20,810 nucleotides of DNA, taken from NCBI GenBank assembly GCA_035689345.1, contig DASSLR010000045.1, positions 1 through 20,810 of the forward strand. The letters run 5' to 3'. The translations under genes were made by a program, and so were the position numbers. Source of the stretch: CF-118 sp035689345 (GTDB lineage Bacteria; Chloroflexota; Dormibacteria; Dormibacterales; Dormibacteraceae). Within the stretch, counting starts at the first letter, position 1. Each line of letters opens with the position of its first letter. The notes under the pieces are model-generated. The model did not search any database. It was not told the origin of the DNA and worked only from the letters and a program-made list of their open reading frames with translations. Shown one piece after another: positions 15,443 through 20,810 of this stretch.

Positions 15443-15994
15443 CTAGACCGGCGGCGGCTCCAGCCTGAGCTCGTAGCTTTCGGCGTCGAACTCGCCGAGG
15501 CCGCCTTCTGGTCGCCAGTCCAGGGGACCGATGTGGACGAAGCCTAGCTTCTCCGCGACGCGCCGGCTCGCGAGATTTTCACGTCCAGCCCAAAGCACAA
15601 ATCGCTTCACGACCAGATTGCGCGTCGCCCAATCGAGCAGGGCCCTGCAAGCTTCAGTGGTCAGCCCCCGGCCGGTGTGACCGGTGCGCATCCAGTAATG
15701 AAGCTCGAGACTGTCATCTCCCACCGCGTTCAAGCCGATGACGCCCAGGACGGCGCCGCCCGACCGCTCCAGCACCGCGAACGTCAGCGCCGTCTGATCC
15801 TCCCGATCCTGCTTCGTCTCGGCCAGCATCTCGCGAACAGCTCCGATCGTGGGCTCGCGAGCCCAGGGCATCCATGGAAGTAGCTCGGGGCGTGACGCCA
15901 ACGTGGCCTCGAAGATGCCCTCGACGTGCTTCGCGTCGAGCGGCTCGAGGACGAGCCGCTCGGTCTCGATCAGGTTTTGGCCGGGCCGACCCAC
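15443..15994 (-). CDS. GNAT acetyltransferase, RimJ/RimL type
   Basis: This is an acetyl-CoA-dependent N-acetyltransferase of 183 residues. It opens with the family signature IETERLVLEPL, has a central strand FAVLERSGGAVLGVIGLNAV, then the acetyl-CoA-binding region HTGRGLTTEACRALLDWA (the R/Q-x-x-G-x-G/A loop variant), and the closing NLASRRVAEKLGFVHIG. Members acetylate protein N-termini, aminoglycosides or small amines; the substrate is unknown here. The start is GTG at 15994, which overlaps the aldehyde dehydrogenase gene by 25 bases and leaves about eight residues before IETERL. No better start is available. It is probably co-transcribed with that dehydrogenase. Confidence 0.9.
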   Translation of the reverse strand: MGRPGQNLIETERLVLEPLDAKHVEGIFEATLASRPELLPWMPWAREPTIGAVREMLAETKQDREDQTALTFAVLERSGGAVLGVIGLNAVGDDSLELHYWMRTGHTGRGLTTEACRALLDWATRNLVVKRFVLWAGRENLASRRVAEKLGFVHIGPLDWRPEGGLGEFDAESYELRLEPPPV

Positions 15995-17343
15995 ACCGTC
16001 TGCACGTTGACGAACTCGTGCATCCCGAACGTTCCGAGCTCGCGCCCGTAGCCGGATTTCTTGACGCCGCCGAACGGCAGGCGCGCGTCGGACGCGACCA
16101 TGCCGTTGACGAAGACGAGGCCGGCCTCGACCTTCTCGGCGAAGCGCTCGGCCCGCGCCACGTCGGCTGTGAACACGACCGATCCGAGCCCGAACTCTGA
16201 GTCGTTCGCGGCGGCAAGTGCTTCTTCTTCGTTCTTGACGCGGATGAGCGCGGCCACCGGGCCGAACGTCTCCTCCTTGAACACCGGCATCTGGCGCGTG
16301 ACCCCGCCGAGGACGGTCGGCGCGTAGTAGTTGCCCTGGCCGTCGAGGCGCTTGCCGCCGACCAGCACCTTCGCGCCCATGGCCACCGATTCCTTGACCT
16401 GACGGTCGAGCGCGTCGACCAGGTCCGGGCGGGCGAGCGGCCCCACCTGGTTGCCGCGGTCACTCGGATCGCCGACTTTCAGCGCGCCGACGGCGCTCAC
16501 GAATTTCTGCTCGAACTCGTCGGCGACGTCGTCGACGACGATGAAGCGCTTAGCGGCGATGCAGCTCTGGCCGTTGTTCTGGTTGCGCGCGCGGCACGCC
16601 ACGGTCGCGGCGAGCGCCACGTCGGCGTCCTCCAGGATGACAAACGGATCGGAGCCGCCGAGCTCGAGGACGGACTTCTTCAACATCTTGCCCGCCGTCT
16701 CCGCGACCTTCGCGCCTGCGGCTTCCGAGCCGGTGAGCGTCACGCCCGCGACGCGGCGGTCGCTGATGATGCGGTCGACGGCGGCCGAGCCGACGAGCAG
16801 CGTCTGGAAAACACCGTCGGGAACGCCGGCCTCCTTGAAGACCTCTTCGATCGCGAGCGCGGCCTGCGGCACGTTGGACGCGTGCTTGAGCAGCATGACG
16901 TTGCCCGCGGCCAGCGCGGGCAGGCCCGCGCGGAATGCCTGCCAGAACGGAAAGTTCCACGGCATGACCGCGAGCACGACGCCGAGCGGCTGGAACCGCA
17001 CGTAGCTCTTCGAGGCGGTGCTGTCGATCGGCTGGTCGGCGAGCAGGCGCGCCGCGTTGTCGGCGATCCAGGCCGCGGTCCACGCGCACTTCTCGACCTC
17101 GCCTTCCGCCTCGACGATGGGCTTGCCCATCTCGGCGGTGAGGATGGAGGCGTAGCGCGCCTTGTCCGCACGCAGCACTCCGGCCACCGCGCGCAAGAGC
17201 CCCGCCCGGTGCTCGACCCCGGCGTCGCGCCAGCCGTGCCGCACGTCGTAAGCCTTGGCGATGGCCGCCTCGACCTCGGCCGCGCCGGCCTCTTCGAACG
17301 TCGCGAGCTCCCGGCCGGTGGCCGGATCGATCGACTTCAGCAT
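15970..17343 (-). CDS. NAD(P)+-dependent aldehyde dehydrogenase, succinate-semialdehyde type
   Basis: This enzyme of 457 residues oxidises an aldehyde to a carboxylate. The catalytic Cys is C261 in NNGQSCIAAKR and the general base Glu is E227 in LELGGSDPF. Their 34-residue spacing is that of the ALDH superfamily. The cofactor region MPWNFPFWQ and the C-terminal LPFGGVKKSGYGRELG are intact. The opening SIDPATGRELATF and the overall compact length fit the succinate-semialdehyde dehydrogenase (GabD/Sad) branch, linking 4-aminobutyrate or related catabolism to the TCA cycle; this finer call is by resemblance. The ATG at 17343 has a strong AGGAGG-like site (GGAAGGAGGG) upstream. The neighbouring acetyltransferase overlaps its 3' end. 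Confidence 0.93.
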   Translation of the reverse strand: MLKSIDPATGRELATFEEAGAAEVEAAIAKAYDVRHGWRDAGVEHRAGLLRAVAGVLRADKARYASILTAEMGKPIVEAEGEVEKCAWTAAWIADNAARLLADQPIDSTASKSYVRFQPLGVVLAVMPWNFPFWQAFRAGLPALAAGNVMLLKHASNVPQAALAIEEVFKEAGVPDGVFQTLLVGSAAVDRIISDRRVAGVTLTGSEAAGAKVAETAGKMLKKSVLELGGSDPFVILEDADVALAATVACRARNQNNGQSCIAAKRFIVVDDVADEFEQKFVSAVGALKVGDPSDRGNQVGPLARPDLVDALDRQVKESVAMGAKVLVGGKRLDGQGNYYAPTVLGGVTRQMPVFKEETFGPVAALIRVKNEEEALAAANDSEFGLGSVVFTADVARAERFAEKVEAGLVFVNGMVASDARLPFGGVKKSGYGRELGTFGMHEFVNVQTVWVGPAKT

Positions 17344-17374
17344 GACCGTCCCTCCTTCCGTGGGAAAGGGTAGC

Positions 17375-17380
17375 TACACT
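17375..17380 (+). promoter_or_regulatory. -10 box consistent with a leaderless DinB-like transcript
   Basis: TACACT lies so that transcription would begin about at the GTG start codon at 17387. No Shine-Dalgarno is present at the proper distance before that codon. Together these suggest a leaderless mRNA, a mode common in high-GC monoderms. The -35 region is not convincing. Confidence 0.4.
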
Positions 17381-17386
17381 CGGAAT

Positions 17387-17854
17387 GTGGCTGAGGGGGC
17401 ATCGGCCAGCTCCCTGCAGGCTGGGTACCTGGAGCTGGCCAGCATCGTGCGCGCGCTGCATGGCGACTGGTCCGCGCCCGCGGCGGGCTATGACGGCTGG
17501 ACGTGCAAGGACCTGCTGGCGCACCTGTCCAGCACGGAGGCTTCGCTCGCCTCGGTCGCGGAGTCGGCCACGAAGCCGCGGCCGGAAGGCGCCACGCCCT
17601 TCGACCCCGACCGCTGGAACGCTTCCCAGACCCGCAAGCGCGCGGACAAGGACGCGCAGGAGCTGCTCAACGAGTTCGACATGGGCACCACGAAGCTCGT
17701 CGAGGTCCTTACGGACATGGACCTGGACAAGAAGGTGACGATCGGCGCCTATCCCGATCACACGGTCGGCGACGCGCTGGCCGAGATGCTCGAGCACCAG
17801 CGCAAGCACCTGCAAGACCTGCGGGACGCGCTGCACGCCCACCCGGAGTTGTAG
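17387..17854 (+). CDS. DinB-like / mycothiol-dependent maleylpyruvate isomerase-fold protein
   Basis: This is a 155-residue protein with the four-helix DinB/MDMPI pattern. Helix 1 is YLELASIVRALHGDW, the conserved turn GWTCKDLLAHLSSTE supplies a His, and helix 4 MLEHQRKHLQDL supplies two more, a plausible metal-binding triad. Family members are thiol-dependent transferases (mycothiol, bacillithiol) or of unknown function. The GTG at 17387 is chosen because the longer frame from ATG 17255 would run antisense through the start of the aldehyde dehydrogenase gene. It is divergent from that dehydrogenase with 43 bases between them, and pheA follows 47 bases downstream. Fold is likely; reaction is unknown. 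Confidence 0.82.
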   Translation: MAEGASASSLQAGYLELASIVRALHGDWSAPAAGYDGWTCKDLLAHLSSTEASLASVAESATKPRPEGATPFDPDRWNASQTRKRADKDAQELLNEFDMGTTKLVEVLTDMDLDKKVTIGAYPDHTVGDALAEMLEHQRKHLQDLRDALHAHPEL

Positions 17855-17901
17855 CTCAGACACAGTCGCGCGCCGTGGCCAGAACTTAGGATTTCCCTCC
17901 C

Positions 17902-18726
17902 ATGGATCCCCATCCGAACTGGAGCCGCGTGGGCTACCAGGGCGAGCCGGGCGCGTACTCGGAGGAAGCCGCCATCGCGGTGCTGCCGCAGGCGACGACG
18001 CTGGGCTTCCCCACGTTCACCCGGGCCTTCGACGCGCTGGCCTCGCGCGAGGTGGACGCGGCGGTGCTTCCGGTCGAGAACTCGCTGGGCGGCATCGTCC
18101 AGGAGGTCAACGATCTCCTGTGGGAGCGCAGCGGCGTGCGGATAAGCGGCGAGGTCGTCCACCCGGTCCGGCACTGCCTGCTCGGGCGTGGCGAGCCCGT
18201 GGTGCGCGCGCTGTCCCACCCGCAGGCGCTGCTGCAGTGCCGGAAGTTCCTCGAGGCTCGCGGCATCCAGGCTGTCTCGTTCCACGATACGGCCGGCGCG
18301 GCGCGCGCCGTGGCCGAGGGGATGGTGATGGGCAGCGCCGCGATCGCGAGCGCGGCGGCGGCGAAGCGCTACGGGTTGAAGATCCTGGCCGAGGGCATCC
18401 AGGACGACGACTCCAACCAGACGCGTTTCGTCATCGTCGATCGCGGGGCGCCGGCGCAGCCTGGTGCGGGGTTGACCAAGGCGTCGCTCGCGTTCATCGG
18501 CGCGCACAAGCCGGGTAGCCTGGTACACGCGCTGACGTGCTTCAGCGATCGCGGCATCAACCTCACGCGCCTCGACTCGAGGCCGGTGCCAAACCAGCCG
18601 TGGCAGTACCGGTTCTACGTGGACTTCGAGATCTCCGACGCGGACGCGGCCGCCGAGGCTTTGCAGGCTTTGGCGAGCGAGGCGACCGAGGTCAAGCTGT
18701 TCGGCAGCTATCCTGCGGCCGAATGA
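17902..18726 (+). CDS. pheA: Prephenate dehydratase
   Basis: This enzyme converts prephenate to phenylpyruvate in phenylalanine synthesis. It is 274 residues, the usual length of a monofunctional enzyme without chorismate mutase. The catalytic domain starts GYQGEPGAYSEEAA and contains AVLPVENSLGGIV, LSHPQALLQCRKFL and the catalytic NQTRFVIV (T174-R175-F176). The C-terminal ACT domain (SLAFIGAHKPGSLVHALTCF, then LTRLDSRPV) is the phenylalanine-sensing part; the usual ESRP box appears as DSRP. Feedback inhibition by phenylalanine is expected from the family. The ATG at 17902 has only a weak upstream AGGAT (17888-17892). Its stop overlaps the ilvC start by 4 bases. Confidence 0.96.
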   Translation: MDPHPNWSRVGYQGEPGAYSEEAAIAVLPQATTLGFPTFTRAFDALASREVDAAVLPVENSLGGIVQEVNDLLWERSGVRISGEVVHPVRHCLLGRGEPVVRALSHPQALLQCRKFLEARGIQAVSFHDTAGAARAVAEGMVMGSAAIASAAAAKRYGLKILAEGIQDDDSNQTRFVIVDRGAPAQPGAGLTKASLAFIGAHKPGSLVHALTCFSDRGINLTRLDSRPVPNQPWQYRFYVDFEISDADAAAEALQALASEATEVKLFGSYPAAE

Positions 18727-20243
18727 TGAGTGCCACCACGCCGCCACGACCACGTACCGCGAGGAAGCGCAAGCCGAACCGTTTCGAATCGCGCGTGTTC
18801 CCCGTCGAGACGATCGAGCTCGACGGGGTCGAAGAGAGCTTTCTGCGCGGTGGCCGTCATCTGTTCAACCTGCTGCCCACCGCGCTGGCCGGGATCAAGC
18901 AGATCGGCGTGATCGGGTGGGGCTCGCAGGGGCCGGCCCAGGCGCAGAACCTGCGCGAGTCGCTCGAGGGCACGGGGATCAAGGTCGTGGTCGGATTGCG
19001 CGCGGGCTCGGAGTCGTTCGAGGACGCGCGCGCCGCGGGATTCTCGGAAGACGACGGCACGCTGGGCGAGATGTTCGATGTCATCCGCTCGTCCGACCTC
19101 ACGATCCTTCTGATTTCTGACGCGTCGCAGGCGCAGCTGCACGGGCGCATCTTCGACGCGCTCAAGCCCGGCTCGACGCTTGGCCTGTCGCATGGCTTCC
19201 TGCTCGGATTCCTGGAGACTCTCGGCGAGAAATTTCCTTCGACGGTCAACGTCATCGCCGTCTGCCCGAAAGGGATGGGGCCGTCGGTGCGCCGGCTCTA
19301 CGAGCAAGGACGCGAGGTCAACGGTGCGGGCATCAACACGTCCTTCGCCGTCGAGCAGGATCTCGACGGGCGCGCGACGGACATCGCGCTGGCGTGGTCG
19401 GTCGCGCTGGGCGCGCCGTACACGTTCAAGACCACGCTGAAGTCGGAGGTCGTTTCCGACCTGTTCGGCGAGCGGTCGATCCTGTTGGGCGCGGTGCACG
19501 GAATCGTCGAGGCGCTGTACCGGCGCTACCTGGACGACGGCGCGACGCCCGAGGACGCCTTCGATCGCGCGTGCGAGTCGCTGACGGGGCCGATCCGCGA
19601 GACGATCTCCAAGCAAGGGCTGATCGCGGTCGACGAGCAGCTTTCTCCTGAAGGACGCCGTGACTTTCGCCGCGCGTACGACGTGACGTACGCGGCGTTC
19701 AAGGGCCTGATGGCCGAGATCTACGACGAGGTCGTCAGCGGCAACGAGATTCGCTCTGTGGTTTCGGCCGCCTCGCGCTTCGATCGGTTCCCGATGACCC
19801 GCGTCGAGGGGTCACCCATGTGGCAGACCGGCGCCGTCGTGCGCCGCGGCCGCGCCCATCACACACCGCCCCTCGATGGATTCACGGCCGGCACGTACTG
19901 CGGCGCGATGATGGCGCAGGTCGACACGCTGATCGAGAACGGACATCCCTACTCGGAGATCGCGAACGAGTCGATCATCGAAGCGGTCGACTCGCTGCTT
20001 CCTTACATGCACGCGCGCGGCGTGGCGTACATGGTGGACAACTGCTCGACCACGGCGCGGCTGGGCACGCGCAAATGGGGACCGCGTTTTCAGGCGATGC
20101 TGGAGCAGATCGCCTTCCCGTCGATCGCGGCGCTGGAGGACACCCCGGATGAGCCGCCGGAGGGGTTCCTCACGCACCCGGTGCACGAGGTGCTGCATCA
20201 GCTGGGCGAGATGCGGCCGGCGGTCGATATCTCAGTAAGCTGA
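18723..20243 (+). CDS. ilvC: Ketol-acid reductoisomerase, long plant-like form
   Basis: This enzyme isomerises and reduces acetolactate/acetohydroxybutyrate with NADPH and Mg2+, in valine, leucine and isoleucine synthesis. It is 506 residues, the long (class II) form. The nucleotide motif is GVIGWGSQGPAQAQNLR (from G62), the metal ligands fit D246/E250 in DLFGERSILLGAVHG and E416/E420 in NESIIEAVDSL. Many stretches read like plant plastid enzymes as I remember them: RGGRHLFNLLP, GLSHGFLLG, VNVIAVCPKGMGPSVRRLY, EVNGAGINTSFAV, MHARGVAYMVDNCSTTARLG and the ending MRPAVDISV. About 30 basic residues precede the conserved part. Start ATG at 18723 (ATGATG) overlaps the pheA stop as ATGA. The 3' end overlaps an opposing gene by 74 bases. 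Confidence 0.95.
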   Translation: MMSATTPPRPRTARKRKPNRFESRVFPVETIELDGVEESFLRGGRHLFNLLPTALAGIKQIGVIGWGSQGPAQAQNLRESLEGTGIKVVVGLRAGSESFEDARAAGFSEDDGTLGEMFDVIRSSDLTILLISDASQAQLHGRIFDALKPGSTLGLSHGFLLGFLETLGEKFPSTVNVIAVCPKGMGPSVRRLYEQGREVNGAGINTSFAVEQDLDGRATDIALAWSVALGAPYTFKTTLKSEVVSDLFGERSILLGAVHGIVEALYRRYLDDGATPEDAFDRACESLTGPIRETISKQGLIAVDEQLSPEGRRDFRRAYDVTYAAFKGLMAEIYDEVVSGNEIRSVVSAASRFDRFPMTRVEGSPMWQTGAVVRRGRAHHTPPLDGFTAGTYCGAMMAQVDTLIENGHPYSEIANESIIEAVDSLLPYMHARGVAYMVDNCSTTARLGTRKWGPRFQAMLEQIAFPSIAALEDTPDEPPEGFLTHPVHEVLHQLGEMRPAVDISVS

Positions 20244-20810
20244 CCGCCGCGGCCACCAGCAGCAGGTTGCGGGTGGCGATGGCCGCGAGGAACGGCACCG
20301 CGTAGTCGTGCGATGTGAGCTCGGGTGGCTGGTCAATGAGGCTCGTCAAGTAGTACAGCGTCGGATAGATCAGCGTCGTCAGGACGCAGATGAGGATCCA
20401 GATGGGGTCCATTCCCAGCTCCATGGCGACCAGTGGCACGACCCACAGGACGTACTGCGGGCTGAAGACCTTGGTCGTAATGAGCAGCAGGCAGAGGATC
20501 GCGAGCGCCGCTCGTCGGAGTGGCAGCGGCCCGGAGAGGATGAACAGGCCGCCCCCGAGAAAGATCGCTGCGAAGACTACGGTCACCGGCGGCGCGACGG
20601 AACCGGTCAGGTTGAACGAGTTGAAGGTGTGGTCGAAGTAGGCCGGATGGCCGAGCAGGGACGCGAGCCACAGAACCGTGCCCGCCACCGATTCGACCTG
20701 GACGGGGCGGTCGAGCGCGAATCGGTATGGGTCGAGCCAGTGCGGCCCGGCCAGCGCCGCGGAGATGACGACAGCCGCGCCCACAGTGGCGACGAAGCCC
20801 AGGGGAGGCA
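20170..20810 (-). CDS. GT87-like membrane glycosyltransferase, N-terminus beyond window
   Basis: The frame is open to the right edge, so only the last 213 or so residues are visible. At least five hydrophobic segments are present, such as VATVGAAVVISAALAG, VTVVFAAIFLGGGLFIL, AALAILCLLLITTKV and WILICVLTTLIYPTLYYL. The telling motif is TTKVFSPQYVLWVVPLVA, characteristic of GT87 (DUF2029, PimE/AftA-like) polyprenyl-phosphate-sugar mannosyl- or arabinosyltransferases, which build cell-envelope glycans on the outer membrane face. The tail after the last segment is Pro/Ala-rich. A GTG at 20784 is only an internal codon because the hydrophobic stretch continues upstream. The gene's end overlaps ilvC by 74 bases on the opposite strand. 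Confidence 0.85.
   Translation of the reverse strand, partial: PPLGFVATVGAAVVISAALAGPHWLDPYRFALDRPVQVESVAGTVLWLASLLGHPAYFDHTFNSFNLTGSVAPPVTVVFAAIFLGGGLFILSGPLPLRRAALAILCLLLITTKVFSPQYVLWVVPLVAMELGMDPIWILICVLTTLIYPTLYYLTSLIDQPPELTSHDYAVPFLAAIATRNLLLVAAAVSLLRYRPPAASRPADAAPRAPGA

Overview
This is a gene-dense, high-GC bacterial stretch with almost no non-coding DNA. It uses GTG starts, 4-base start/stop overlaps and a lipoprotein-type transporter binding protein, and it shows both Shine-Dalgarno and possibly leaderless starts. These traits suit a soil monoderm such as Chloroflexota, 'Candidatus Dormibacterota' or a deep Actinomycetota relative. That placement is inference; no rRNA or marker gene is present. 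I saw no phage genes, transposase, CRISPR array, tRNA or rRNA.

Layout. (1) Positions 1-6254 hold a sugar-uptake block on the minus strand. In transcription order it is a LacI-family regulator (6067-5024), a solute-binding lipoprotein, two permeases, an MsmX/UgpC-type ATPase, and a ParB-like protein cut by the left edge. The LacI gene has a near-consensus promoter (TTGACA-17-TACGAT) followed by two adjacent inverted LacI-type operator boxes. The binding-protein gene has its own candidate promoter and a different palindrome. (2) Positions 6254-9143 hold two convergent glycoside hydrolases, a GH1 beta-glucosidase and a GH2 enzyme, which overlap at their 3' ends. (3) Positions 9161-15361 hold a plus-strand group. 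It contains a 1139-residue protein with four GAF-like sensor domains fused to a dehydrogenase, then an amylo-1,6-glucosidase-like debranching enzyme and a CYTH-domain protein. (4) Positions 15443-17343 hold a GNAT acetyltransferase and a succinate-semialdehyde-type aldehyde dehydrogenase on the minus strand. (5) Positions 17387-20243 hold a small DinB-like protein, prephenate dehydratase (pheA) and ketol-acid reductoisomerase (ilvC) on the plus strand. (6) A GT87-like membrane glycosyltransferase enters from the right edge and overlaps the end of ilvC.

How the genes may work together. The first half reads as an inducible oligosaccharide system: uptake, hydrolysis by GH1 and perhaps GH2, and repression by LacI acting on the lacI-GH1 intergenic region. 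The GDE-CYTH pair points to intracellular alpha-glucan and phosphate-compound metabolism. The pheA-ilvC overlap couples phenylalanine synthesis to branched-chain amino acid synthesis.

The two most unusual items are the GAF4-dehydrogenase fusion, a sensor whose output domain looks like a Gfo/Idh/MocA or G6PD-fold oxidoreductase, and an IlvC that reads like the plant plastid form rather than the usual bacterial forms. Non-coding structure worth checking includes the twin operator, an 18/19-base inverted repeat bracketing the leader and start of the debranching gene, and a 41-bp-period tandem repeat between convergent genes.
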